From contig CM071598.1 of the NCBI GenBank assembly GCA_036435485.1, positions 195,403,148 to 195,467,147 of the forward strand: DNA of 64,000 nt. Reading direction: 5' to 3'. The translations under genes were made by a program, and so were the position numbers. Below the pieces are notes generated by a model. The model saw only the letters and a list, made by a program, of their open reading frames with translations. It was not told the DNA's origin and made no database searches. Below, piece by piece: positions 1-9,790 of the stretch (the stretch's first letter is position 1; every line of letters begins with the position of its first letter). The DNA comes from Saposhnikovia divaricata. Its lineage: Eukaryota; Streptophyta; Magnoliopsida; Apiales; Apiaceae.

Positions 1-128
1 AACCAAACACCTCTTCCACAGACATGGCCTCTAAATTTCCAAATTGTGTAATAGTTGACGTAATTTGAAGAAATTTTGAAGGTACGACTCTGAGAAGCTT
101 CTTCACTACATACGATTCCTCCATTTTT

Positions 129-551
129 TTAACTTAGTGCTCTTATCTTTGTAACCAAACTATCCAACTTCATGTAAAACTCATCCAACTGGTCAGTGTC
201 TATCATGATTAAATCTTCAAACTCTCCCTTCAGCGTCTGTGCTCTCGTCGTCTTTACTTTGTCAGCACCCAAGCTCATGATTTTTACTGCTTTCCATGCC
301 TCTTTGTAAGTTTTATTCTCCGCAATGGCCAACAACAGGTCTTCTGGGATTCCCTGGTAGATGACGGCTAATGCTCTCTTATCCATTTTATCTTCCACCA
401 CAGCCTTGACGTCTTTCGGTTCTACTACCTCCCACACTCCATGGGCCTGCATGAACATCTTCATCTTTAGGGCCCATGCTGTGTAATTCGCCTTTGTTAA
501 CATGGGGAAGCTCAGGCCAAACGAGCTCTCCTTGGACTTGTTGTTCTTCAC
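129..551 (-). pseudogene. Copia gag (UBN2/DUF4219 type), N-terminal part
   Basis: About 140 codons of a retrotransposon capsid protein. The N-terminus shows the typical FPMLTKANYTAWALKMKMF pattern followed by W..VEP, and later residues include the EAW(K)A and D.LDEFYMKLDSL segments of copia gag. No ATG is visible at the natural start: the frame opens directly from the 5' leader, so the start codon seems to have been lost. At about position 128 the frame stops, and the homologous continuation (VVKKLLRVVPSKF) runs on in another frame to about position 5. It is therefore frameshifted and also truncated by the window edge. The role would have been particle assembly and RNA packaging. It is not expected to work now. 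Confidence 0.8.
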
Positions 552-587
552 TGAAGCTGATCTGATAGGGACACCTGAATAGCCGTA

Positions 588-599
588 GCTCTGATACCA
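588..599 (-). other. Copia primer-binding site
   Basis: The minus strand reads TGGTATCAGAGC, the usual initiator-Met tRNA complementary site of Copia elements. It lies directly between the LTR and gag. Confidence 0.85.
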
Positions 600-600
600 A

Positions 601-871
601 GTATAGCACTAATATAAACTCACACACACCTGTATGTATATTATCTGAGGAACAATAAACTCCTTATATTAAATTCATGCAACGTACAAATGAAAATATA
701 TAAAAGCAATACAAACTGGCTACTAAAAACTAGGAAACTGAAAATAAACTCCTAATCTAGCGCCACTACTTTATTTTCTCCTACCACTACGCTACCCACA
801 AGCTGACCCATTCTACTTTAATAGCCACATAACAGCTATTCAAAATATCTTTATTTAAAATAAATCCAACA
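601..871 (-). repeat. Copia 5' LTR
   Basis: A segment of about 270 bp between the primer-binding site and a TGTTGG start at 871 on the minus strand. The start is canonical, but the end next to the primer-binding site lacks a clean CA, so the inner boundary is approximate. The second LTR is outside the window. Confidence 0.6.
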
Positions 872-1248
872 TGGCATGCCCTAGCAAATAAGCACATCAT
901 TGAGGAATGTAATGTTTTATTTCTCTAGTCAAGATTATACGTTTAAAGTGTTTGTTAGGTGTGTATGTTGTCATATACAATACTTTCTTTCTAACCAAAC
1001 TAAAAAACTAGACCTATGTACATTAGCAAATATGTTGTTGCAGTGATAAGAACTCTTTTTATTATGAGTTTATGGCACAATGCAAATTAGCTTAAAATTT
1101 GAATTTTATTACTTCCCTACATGTTTTATTTATAAATAAAAAGGAATATATTTGACAGACAAATAATATTTGAGATTCATGTTAACATGTTCACTGTTGA
1201 TGTCCTTGCCTGATACCTGTTTTTTGTTGAATGTTGTTTATACATCAG

Positions 1249-1382
1249 ATTTGGAGGACTGGTGTGAGAGATACTAGTATTGCTTACGCGTTGGAGCAAG
1301 TAGACGAAATTATTGCTAATATGCCAGAAGGGGAATTTGAAACTGACCTTCTAATATCAGGTGATAGAGATGGTTCTCTCAG
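1249..1382 (+). other. Isolated exon-like stretch, gene not recognised
   Basis: An open stretch of 44 codons preceded by a pyrimidine-rich tract ending in CAG and followed by GTATGC, so it has the form of an internal exon. The peptide begins IWRTGVRDTSIAYALEQVDE and is neither low-complexity nor obviously transposon-derived. No companion exon is visible in the roughly 370 bp upstream (872-1248, where I see only AT-rich DNA) or before the TRIM at 1439. It is probably an orphan exon of a disrupted gene. Confidence 0.35.
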
Positions 1383-1438
1383 GTATGCATTATTTCAGTT
1401 ACAAATATTATGTTGTGATTAATTGTACTTTTTTCTGT

Positions 1439-2150
1439 TGTTAAGATAAATATATGATCCTGGTAAGTCAAATTCCTAAGAGCTTGAGGGTTTAGGAGAG
1501 CTGGTAACTTAACATAGTATCAAAGCTCTGGTTTTGGGAGGTCTCGTGTTCGAGTCCCTCCTACCCCCAATATTCTCATTTATTGAAATATTAAAATTGT
1601 GTGCTATGGTGGGCCCAATATTCTCATTTATTAAAATATTGAAATTGTGTGCTATGGTGGGCCCAAAAATGGACGAGATCCCCACCTAGTAATATTCTCA
1701 TTTATTGAAATATTGAAATTGTTTGCTATGGTGGGCCCAAAAAGGGACGAGATCCCCACCTAGTATTGAAAATCGGCGAACCGGACGCTAGGGCCAAAAA
1801 GGCATTCCTAACACCTTGAGGTTTTAGGAGTGCTATGGTGGGCCCAAAAAGGTTCGAGTCCTCCTACCCCCAATATTCTCATTTATTGAAATATTGAAAT
1901 TGTGTGCTATGGTGGACCCAATATTCTCATTTATTAAAATATTGAAATTGTGTGCTATGGTGGGCCAAAAAATGGACGCGATCCCCACCTAGTATTGAAA
2001 ATCGGCGAACCGGATACTAGGGCCAAAAAGGCACGAACAACCTAGTGGTCCACTCTTTGACGAAAATAATGGGCCTTCAAGTGAGGGGGGATGTTAAGAT
2101 AAGTATATGATCCTGGTAAACCCAATTCCTAACACCTTGATGTTTTAGGA
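1439..2150 (+). mobile_element. TRIM-like miniature LTR element, 3' truncated
   Basis: A 76-bp terminal repeat (1439-1514, TGTTAAGATAAATATATG to TTAACA) is followed at once by TAGTATCAAAGC, a one-to-two-mismatch version of the Met-tRNA primer-binding site. A purine tract at about 2078-2091 (AAGTGAGGGGGGA) immediately precedes a second TGTTAAGATAAGTATATG at 2092. That second LTR stops after 59 bp at a junction with Gypsy DNA. The interior is non-coding and about 560 bp long. LTR, primer site, polypurine tract and lack of genes together define a TRIM, which would depend on proteins from other elements. Confidence 0.65.
1565..2030 (+). repeat. Irregular tandem repeats inside the TRIM
   Basis: The units CCAATATTCTCATTTATT, GTGTGCTATGGTGGGCCC and GGACGAGATCCCCACCTAGT recur about four to five times with small changes. 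One array copy carries an internal fragment of the LTR (TTCCTAACACCTTGAGG at about 1806), suggesting unequal recombination within the element. Confidence 0.7.
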
Positions 2151-3012
2151 AAAAGACCTGTGATGCATCACATATAGCTCAATTATTCTTTTGTGAAGTG
2201 GTTCGTTTGCATGGGGTTCCAAAGTCAATCACATCTGACAGAGTTTCAAAATTTCTAAGTCATTTTTTGATCACTCTATGGAAGCGTATGGATACAAGTT
2301 TGAATTTTAGCAGTACACACATCCTCAAACAGATGGATAGACAGAGAATCTCAATCGCACTTTGGGCAGTTTGATTCGTGGCATTTGTGGTGACAAACCT
2401 AAGCAATGGCATACAGCGTTAGCACAGGCAGAATTCACATACAACAATGCAATCCATTCAGCTACAGGGCAGTCTTTTTTTCTTTGGTTTACAGGCAGTC
2501 CTCTAGGCATGCACTGGATTTGGCAAGATCCCAAGACTAGTTCGGAAGTTGCAACAGAAAATTTAGCAACACAAGTGCATGATGTGCAAGCTGAAATAAA
2601 AGCAAAGCTCGAGGTTCAAAACGATAAGTATAAGAAGTTTGCTTATAAAAAGCAGCGACATAAGTTGTTTAAAGATGGAGATCAGGTGATGATTTGTCTA
2701 AGGAAGGAGAGGTTTCTTGTAGGGACATTCAACAAGCTTAAGCCAAAAAAATATGGTCCTTACAAGATACTGAAGAAAATTAACGATAATGCATATGTAG
2801 TTGATCTTTCTAGAGATATGAGTATTCCGAAAACTTTCAATGTAGCAGATCTATATGAGTTTCATGATGATGTTCCTTTATATCCAGATATTAACTCGAG
2901 GTCGAGTTTTTCACAGATGGGAGGGACTGATGTAGAACAAGAGGCCCAGAATTTTAAAGAAAAACTTGATATGAAAAAGCTTGCAAGGAAGTAAGGAAGG
3001 TCGACGACATGA
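2151..3012 (+). pseudogene. Ty3/gypsy integrase C-terminal fragment
   Basis: Begins inside the integrase core: SHIAQLFF..VVRLHGVPKSI is visible from about 2165, and the HPQTDG motif at about 2325 is followed by a stop where Q is expected. From 2362 the frame is open for 210 codons and covers the end of the core (WHTALAQAEFTYN) and the GPY/F-type tail (FLVGTFNKLKPKKYGPYKIL). There are several upstream stops, and the rest of pol is missing. The left edge abuts the broken TRIM LTR. The right end runs into a palindrome. A dead fragment. Confidence 0.85.
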
Positions 3013-3092
3013 TCATCTTGTCGACCTTCCTTACTTCCTTGTATGCTCTTTCATATCAAGTTTTTCTTCAAAATTCTGGGCCTCTTGTTCTA
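2933..3092. repeat. 160-bp near-perfect palindrome
   Basis: The left arm (2933 to about 3012, the tail of the plus-strand Gypsy frame) is repeated in reverse complement by 3013-3092, with only a few mismatches and almost no spacer. The centre reads GACGACATGATCATCTTGTCG. It marks a head-to-head joint between two related Gypsy tails. Confidence 0.85.
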
Positions 3093-3531
3093 CAAACGTT
3101 AATCCTTAAAAATAAAATCGAACCCACAAACGTGAATTCAATTGATAAACTCTGGAATACACCAGAAAAGATGAGAAAACTCTCAATGGTTTTTTAATTC
3201 AATAAAAGATAATAGATAATGATGACTGTTACATCATATGATATTTATATAGGGATATAAAACTTAAAACAAAATAAAACAAATTAAAATAAAATATTTA
3301 TTATAAAGCAGCATGATCATGCAACATTGAGCATGCTCATGCTTTATTTTGCTTCCCACGACCAAATTTTCATGACTTAGCATGATCACGCAGCCTATCA
3401 ACATGGCCGTGCTAATCTTGTAGAAATCAGTCGCTTGCTACAATTATTTTAGCATGCTCATGCAACCAAATAGCATGTTCATGCCGGCATGCATCCTCAA
3501 CATCGTGATCATGTCATCTTCAACGCGATCA
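3093..3531 (-). repeat. 3' LTR of Gypsy element B
   Basis: On the minus strand it starts TGATCGCG at 3531 and runs to a break at about 3093, where its last ~35 bp are missing by comparison with the other LTR end at 4904-4978. It contains a TATA-like CCCTATATAAATATC on the minus strand near 3245 and a cluster of palindromic GCATGATCATGC-like motifs. Confidence 0.6.
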
Positions 3532-3582
3532 TGCCGTTATTCTTCCTTACTTCCTTGCAAGCCTTTTCCTGTAAATCTTTCT

Positions 3583-4260
3583 TTAAAAACTTGGGCTTCT
3601 TAATCCTACATCAATCCCTCCCACCTGTGAAAAACTTAACCCCGAGTTCTCATGTAGATAAAAAACTACATCTACTTGCTTCTTATCTCTCCATGGTGGT
3701 ACCTTTATAGGTAGATGCCCAATTGGAACCTTGTACTTAACTTTCTCTTCCGAAATATCTTTTAGGCATGAAAGCATCATAAGGATTTCCCCAAACCAAC
3801 CACGATCAACCATTGCAAGCATAAATTTAGAATCAACATCAAAAAGCTCAACTGTTGTTCCAAGAAACATCGCACATTCATATGGTGACTTCAAGACACC
3901 ATTTTCTCTCAATGGATACAAAACATAGTTCACATCATTATTTATGAAGTCAATTATTTTTTTATTACTTCCCCAAAATAAATCTAAATCAGATTGAAAT
4001 GGTCTCCCCAATATTGACTGACACACATCCATATCAAAATTATTAAAAGCTGTAGTATCCTTGTATTTCGAACTAGCAATGTCAATCACATAATTTTCAC
4101 TTACAGTAGTGAGAGCTAATGGATTAAACCAAACAACATTATATGTTATTACATGAATTTTCGGAGGCAACTTGATTTCATTAACCATATCCTTCAAATT
4201 AAAGTTATCGTAATTTTGACAATCTATCACAATCTCAAAAGTTTGGAGACTCACCTTCAA
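3583..4260 (-). pseudogene. Gypsy protease region fused to the polyprotein tail
   Basis: A frame of 225 codons. The N-terminal half resembles the aspartyl-protease region of plant Gypsy polyproteins, ending in the typical DMDVCQSILGRPFQSD segment. The C-terminus (SGLSFSQVGGIDVG) matches the very end of the polyprotein of the neighbouring plus-strand fragment (SSFSQMGGTDVE). Reverse transcriptase, RNase H and integrase, which should lie between, are absent, so this copy has a large internal deletion. The region from 4296 to 4577 upstream on the same strand is a further acidic, poorly conserved frame, probably the preceding gag/spacer part. Confidence 0.6.
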
Positions 4261-4887
4261 GAATATCTAAATTAAACTTTGATGGTCTGAATCATTCACC
4301 AATTTATAAGTATCCAAGGAAAATTGTTGCACGTCTCTAACATGATGTCCGTCATCGCCATTATTATCTTCTTTATAGGCATATTCTTCTTTGATGTGTT
4401 CATCAACATCCATATGTTTATCGTCTTCTTCTTTAACCATGTCAATTTGTCACAATCCGAAGACTTACAACTTTCAATGCCTACTATCTCACACTCATCG
4501 TCAACTATTTGCACATCTTTCAAATAATTTTTCACATATTCATAACAAAACTCTTTGTTGTCATCCACATCCAACAAATCATCATTATTTGGTTAAGAAC
4601 ATCCATCAAACACATTATCGACATGAATAGGTTCATAATTTTGAATTATAACTTCCTCTTGCTTACGCTCACTATACATCTTATAATCGTAACTTTCTCG
4701 TAAAAACCTATCCATCATCAAACGTCTCATTCATCGCCATGTTTTGATTGACCCTTTTCCTTGTCGCCGCTTCTGAAGAATAGCTCATTTCCACCATCTA
4801 GAAGCGATGTCCTTTAACGTCTACAAGATCTTCTTTTGTAATTAGTTCTCCCCTAACGAATCAGGTAACGAAGAGACACGGAAAAAC

Positions 4888-4978
4888 CTGCTCTGATGCC
4901 ACTTGACGCAGCATGGAAGACTAGGATAAACAAACGTTAATCCTTAAAAAAATAAAATTGAACCCGCAAACGTGAATT
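4888..4978 (-). repeat. Primer-binding site and truncated 5' LTR of Gypsy element B
   Basis: The minus strand reads TGGCATCAGAGCAGG (4888-4902), directly preceded by an LTR ending ...GCTGCGTCA at 4904. The stretch 4927-4978 is nearly identical to 3094-3142 in the 3' LTR, confirming the pair. The LTR is cut at 4979 by the next Gypsy LTR, whose TGTAACAG end begins there. Confidence 0.65.
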
Positions 4979-5815
4979 CTGTAACAGCCCCAGATACGGG
5001 GTCGGGGACCTGGTCGTTACGGTCTCAATTCCATCAATAATACTTGAACTTGAATCCAAATAAATAAACAACATACTATGACCCCGCAATAATATCACAT
5101 CACACACAACAAGTTATAGTCCAAGAGATGAAATTGAACTAAGTCTTCTAATTATAGGATCCACGAATATAAGTTATTACAACCCAAAATGATTACAACA
5201 TAAGTTTAAAAGTTCTTTTCATTGATTAACATTAATTATACATAAAATTAAGGCTGAAAACAAAAGCTGCTAGTCTACCTCAGCAGTGGCAGCAACAATA
5301 TCAGCGGGTAGTACTACGACTGGAGTCACCTGCTTGCACCAAGTGCGCCTTACGCGGGCCATCAAACCTAGTTATTGTTGTGATAATAAATAAAGCAAGG
5401 CTGAGCAATAGTCCATCAACAATAGAATAAAACTGAACAATAATATATATAATTGAAAATTTTCTTTGAAAACCATAAGCCATGCATTAACGAACATAGT
5501 ACCAATATAATGTAAAGGATGAAGTTACGAGGTATCTTTGAGTACTTTTAGTTCTGAACAGTTTTCAAACCCTGTCAGCACGAGTGATACTTCATGTTAC
5601 AGAAAATAAATAGATTTGGATGATGAACCAATGCTGGACTATGTCGTGCCGGATGACACCACCTTACGATGATCAGTCGCAGGTCGTGCATCTCAAAAAT
5701 TCTTTCTCTACATGTAGAAGGAAGAACATATGGACACCACCAAACGCCGGATCTCCCTAGCCATCTTTGGGCTTAGTCGGGGCCGGTGCCACTCGGACCC
5801 TATTCCCACAGCCTC
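4979..5815 (-). repeat. Terminal part of a long Gypsy LTR, minus orientation
   Basis: Reverse-complement homologue of 34,870-35,839. Both copies share the terminus (TGTAACA.CCCCAGAT), the AAGTCTT, GATGATGAACCAATG and GTAGAAGGAAGAAC blocks and a short open frame. Homology stops near 5815, where the CACTA-like segment begins. Together with 9178-9790 it is one LTR split by that insertion. Confidence 0.75.
5270..5362 (-). CDS. Short conserved frame in the Gypsy LTR (30 aa), copy 1
   Basis: Starts MARVRRTWCKQVT and ends LPADIVAATAEVD. It aligns with the 38-aa frame at 35431-35547 without indels over its length, although the surrounding DNA has diverged. Coding status is unproven. If translated it would be a small basic peptide. 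Confidence 0.3.
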   Translation of the reverse strand: MARVRRTWCKQVTPVVVLPADIVAATAEVD

Positions 5816-6032
5816 TTCACCACTCTCTTTTGGGTAAGCGCTTCTTTCACAACTATGGACTGACTAGTAAATTAGGCTTTTAGTTTGTCAAATGGACACA
5901 TAAGATTGCACTCGTACCGGTGTATATGTATTATTACAAAAGCATGTTTGTAGATCTTGATTCAGCTATCATAATCTGATTTTAGCCCAGTTTGGATTTA
6001 AACTTGTAGTTCACAAAGGAGAATCAAGATAG

Positions 6033-7459
6033 TATAGTCTTGTCACGAGTCAACATAAGGGACACAGAAGATATATCAGAGGATAATGTAACAACATTAA
6101 GAAGAGCTTTGAAGTTCCATTCAACTCTTCAGGCATCAGATGGACACTGGCTAGGAGATTATGGTGGTCCTATGTTTCTGCTACCTGGTCTTGTAAGTTT
6201 TAAGTTTACTGCCAGTTGGTATCCTTAGTCCACTTCCTTATTATACAATTAAAACAAAGAATGAACTTGGACCAGTACACTTTTGTAGAACATTTCATGA
6301 ATTTTTTTGACATTCTGCTGCACTTCTTCTCAATATCTCGTTGTTGCTAATTCATCAGGTTATAACTCTATCAATAGAGGTTTAGAGTTGGAAATGGAGT
6401 TACTCAAGGCGTGTGTGAAGGTAGTCTTAAGTCTTGTATTCAAGTTAGCAATAATACTTACTGGAAAAAAATCCCAAATCATGAGGCATAAACATCTACT
6501 ATAGTCTCCAGCCCACATTCTTCCTAGTATGAGTCAATAACAAATTAGCACCAGCAGGAATAGGGCTTTTTAATCCACTCACTTCTAGCATACTTGGGCT
6601 CCTATAGTAATAAATAAGGGTAAAAAAGGTCCATTTGCTCTTGGTCTCTCACTACTTGCATATATACCCACTAGACCACAAATATAAAGCCCCAATTCTC
6701 TTTCTTAAATACCCTGTGCTTTTTGCATAATTTGCGGTGTGCAACTGTGCATGTATAATGCATTCGAACTTTTATCATTATATAAATGTTGTACGTTTGA
6801 TGGAGTTTGTACATAGCAGAATTAAATTTAAAAACGACTAGTAAAATAAGAAGTAAACTATTCCCAGTCAAAAGAGTACCAAGGGCCAAAATGAAATACA
6901 GAGCTGGTGAGGCAGTACTTATGAATCAGTTGTAGGATTGTACGATTCTATCTTGTATGGTTTCAAATGTTTGAAACTGGTTCGGTTCTCTCTCCTACTA
7001 ATGTATGATTTCGATATGCTTGTTTATGTTTGGATTTCAAAATAGAAGTTTAATGTTTAAAAAAATTAGTACTCATGTGTGTGATATTATGGTGGACAAG
7101 TGGCGCACAGTTATAGATGCAGAATGGGTATGTAAATATGATGGGGAATCTGCAAGGCTTGCTGGGCATTTCTCGATCTCTCGATGCATCTCCCTCCTCT
7201 ATCATCTCTCTCAATCCTATCAAAGGAACATCAATGGGAAATGTGTCGGTATCTTTACAATCATCAGGCAAGTACACTCATATGATAGAAAGTTTTGCAG
7301 TGCTAGTTACCCAGTAAGTCAATATATCATGCTTTTTGTTTTCCATCCTTATTTATTTTTAATTGGAGATGGTTTACGAAAATATATAAATATTCTGTAA
7401 TTTCAGAACAGTGATGGTGGGTGGGGTTTACACATTGAGGGCACAAGTACTATGTTTGG
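6033..7459 (+). pseudogene. Oxidosqualene cyclase exon fragments
   Basis: Two exons of a triterpene/sterol cyclase gene (cycloartenol or beta-amyrin synthase type). The first, 6033-6192, follows an AG acceptor, encodes RDTEDISEDNV..., FHSTLQASDGHW and GGPMFLLPGLV, and ends at GTAAGT. The second, 7407-7459, follows TTTCAG and encodes NSDGGWGLHIEGTSTMFG, the QXXXGXW-type repeat near the protein's N-terminus. The exon normally lying between them is not recognisable in 6193-7406. The second exon runs, without an intron, into bHLH sequence. At most about 70 of ~760 residues remain, so no enzyme can be made. It is likely a captured fragment. Confidence 0.8.
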
Positions 7460-8275
7460 TGGTGAAGGACGGCGTTGTCGCCTGAAATGATAAGTAAGAG
7501 GATGAAGCTGTTGCAAGCTCTTGTGCTTGGTTGTGACAAGGTGAATAAATTGTTTTTTGTCTTCACTTTGTCCCTCTTCATACTATATTATATTACTGTT
7601 GTTGCTGTGTGGGGGTGTGTGTATAAATGGTATTTGTATGGGTAAATCTTACAGCTTCATGTGCTTTTAACTGAAACTAGGTGACAGGCAAAGCCCTTAT
7701 GTTGGATGAAATTATCAACTATGTCCAGTCCCTACAAAATCAAGTGGAGGTAATGAAAAATTTACCCTTCAACTCTGTTTCACCTAATCATTATATTGTA
7801 GAGAAGTTGCATGCCTTAGCTTGATTACTTACTCTACATTCTTGATATGTACATTGTCACAGTTGTATTATGTTCTTGGTACTAGTTTCTAATGCATGAA
7901 TGGAAGTGTACATTATTAATCAAGAAATCCTTGCAGTTCCTTTAAATGAAGCTTGCATCTATGAATCCCATGTTCTATGACTTTGGAGCAGACATGGAGA
8001 CGTTTATGATAAAACCCGAGGTAAATAAACTAACAAAGACTAAATTTTAGTGTTATCTACAACAATGTAGACTACCGGATATTCCTTTTCTCTCGATAAC
8101 AAGAGGTTGAGGGTTCGAGTTTCAGTAAAATCTGACATGAATATGTTTACTATCCAGAGTGTTAGCTTTGAAGCACAACAACAGCCAGAATGTGTACCAA
8201 TCAGTTCGCAACAAACACCTTTGGCCCAGCTAATAACTATCCTCTTCTGGACTCTTCTGTTTCACTTCTAACATT
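7460..8275 (+). pseudogene. bHLH transcription factor fragment (bHLH137/BEE-like group)
   Basis: Four exon pieces with intact splice borders. 7460-7540 holds a damaged basic region and helix 1 (ISKRMKLLQALVLGCDK). 7681-7749 holds VTGKALMLDEIINYVQSLQ (loop and helix 2). 7937-8020 holds MKLASMNPMFYDFGADMETF. 8158 to about 8275 ends with a frame containing NNYPLLDSSVSLL. Defects: one base appears lost in the basic region, a TAA replaces a codon just after the third acceptor, and the last exon is frameshifted. The parent gene would bind E-boxes as a dimer. This copy lacks its N-terminal half and starts directly at the join to the cyclase exon. The subgroup name is from memory of the family pattern. 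Confidence 0.75.
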
Positions 8276-9159
8276 GTAATTTATTGTTTGATTTGGTTGA
8301 TGGTATGGGGAATATTGGTCGTAATGGATGGGATGGATTGAATTGGTTTTTATTGTTTGTTTCTGGCATTTTCATTTTATAGTGTAGTTTGGTTTTCTTT
8401 ACATGTCCAGAACCATTGTTTAAGTTACTTTTAGCCAATGTCCACCAATGATTAATACTTGTTGTATTATATATCAAGCAATGCTTTTATTAAAATCCCT
8501 TGTGAGAAAATGACTCACATAACAGGAAAATAAAAACTACTTAATGTTAACAGTTGTAAAAAATGCAATCAAACAACATGTACCATTTAACAAATTAATG
8601 TGGGAGAAGAAAACACACTACAGGTTAAAACCCACAAAACTGTTGTCTCTTTTAACAAATAACAACATGTTATACTCTACAAAAGCATTGTTTGAAATAA
8701 TTTCAAACAAGAGTTATATACTAAGAAAGTGTTTTCCTTCCTACTGTACAACAACATGCCATATGAGATAACATGTTGTACATCTAACCATAAAATAAAT
8801 GGTTTTTGCTAAGAAACCATTGTCTGTAGTGACCTACAACAACAGCCCTGATCAAGTAAAAGATTGTATCTTTTGTACTTAAACAATAGGCTTTTTTTAA
8901 AAAAACCATTATCTTTACTGCTTAATAATAACAATATATTTGTTAAAAAGTATTGCCTTATCGGAGCTTTGACAAGAGGTTTCCAAAAAAGTGTTGTTGT
9001 TTCTGGGTATCAGACAACACTTTTCAGGTGGCTTTTACTTGTCTTTCAACTTTCACACAACAGCTTGCTGTGTGTTGTCTGAGGTGTGTATCAGACGACT
9101 TCTCAATAGTTAACAATTTTTGGTATATTCAGACAACACGTTTTGCCTGTTCTCTAAAG

Positions 9160-9177
9160 CAATAATCCTTGTAGTGC
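9160..9177 (-). repeat. CACTA terminal inverted repeat
   Basis: The minus strand starts CACTACAAGGATTATTGC at 9177, and LTR homology resumes at the next base. Confidence 0.6.
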
Positions 9178-9790
9178 GAGATTAATCAGTTAACTCTTTT
9201 GAAAGGGTAAGTATATATTTAACTTAGGTTAAAACACTTGTTCAAGTTATCTCGTTATATACCCTCTAGTGTAACTCTTATTAATCACCGTTATGATTCA
9301 ACACTTGTTTGTTCTTAAGGCATGTCATTACACTTATACTTGGTAGGTACTTAAGTCGTATAAATTCTATGGTCGGTCGTTTACTAACAAAGATTATACC
9401 TCGAGATTTATCTCCCGTTTTCTAAGTTATAACCAAATGCTCTTTTAAGGGGTTTTTTGCATTTAACTTAGATTCGAACATTTTTATAAAATCGAAAAGT
9501 GATCCATTTGACATGAGGTTTTCTCCCACACCTCCCTTATGGTCTCTAATATTTAATTACTAAGATTCTCCACTGAATTAGTAATATTATGGAGGTTCAA
9601 TTTCAGTTACGAACTCGCACTTACGGTTTCGAACCACTTTTACGATTTTGACCATAACTCCTACACCGTAAATCCGTTTGCTTCGATTCCTGCGCCAAAA
9701 CGATCTATGACTCGAGATCTACAAGGGTAGGTTATATATTCATCAAGATCAGACCTTTATATCTACTGTCATGCTTGAATTTTAAGGGTT
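9178..9790 (-). repeat. Inner part of the long Gypsy LTR, minus orientation
   Basis: Reverse-complement homologue of about 32,700-33,350. Shared blocks include GAGTTATCTCGTTATA, CGAACATTTTTA and TTTCAGTTACGAACT. It follows the pol fragment at 9790-11893 on the minus strand and is best read as part of that element's 3' LTR. Confidence 0.75.

Larger units (their letters stand above)
1..871 (-). mobile_element. 5' part of a Ty1/copia retrotransposon, cut by the window edge
   Basis: Read on the minus strand the order is LTR, primer-binding site, gag, which is the 5' end of a Copia element whose pol would lie to the left of the window. The LTR start TGTTGGATTT is at the 871 end. The primer-binding site matches the initiator-Met tRNA type (TGGTATCAGAGC). 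The gag reading frame is broken near its end, so this copy is old. Confidence 0.8.
5816..9177. mobile_element. CACTA-like segment carrying captured gene exons
   Basis: This ~3.35-kb block interrupts an LTR whose two halves (4979-5815 and 9178-9790) align to the uninterrupted LTR at 32,668-35,839, although about 1.5 kb of that LTR is missing between them. The right end, read in reverse, is CACTACAAGGATTATTGC, a typical CACTA terminal inverted repeat, and the last 200 bp hold repeated CAGACAACAC/TGTTGTCTGA-like subterminal motifs. No matching left terminus or transposase is visible; a weak CACTACAGG occurs at about 8617. Its cargo is fused exons of two unrelated genes. Positions 8276-9150 have no recognisable gene. 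Confidence 0.5.

Noticed and set aside
1540..1565. tRNA-derived SINE suggested by a B-box-like GTTCGAGTCCC
   Set aside because: No A box at the right distance, and the surrounding LTR, primer site and polypurine tract explain the region better as a TRIM.
5301..5483. 60-codon minus-strand frame in the Gypsy LTR
   Set aside because: It overlaps the short conserved frame in another reading frame, and its sequence is not shared with the second LTR copy.
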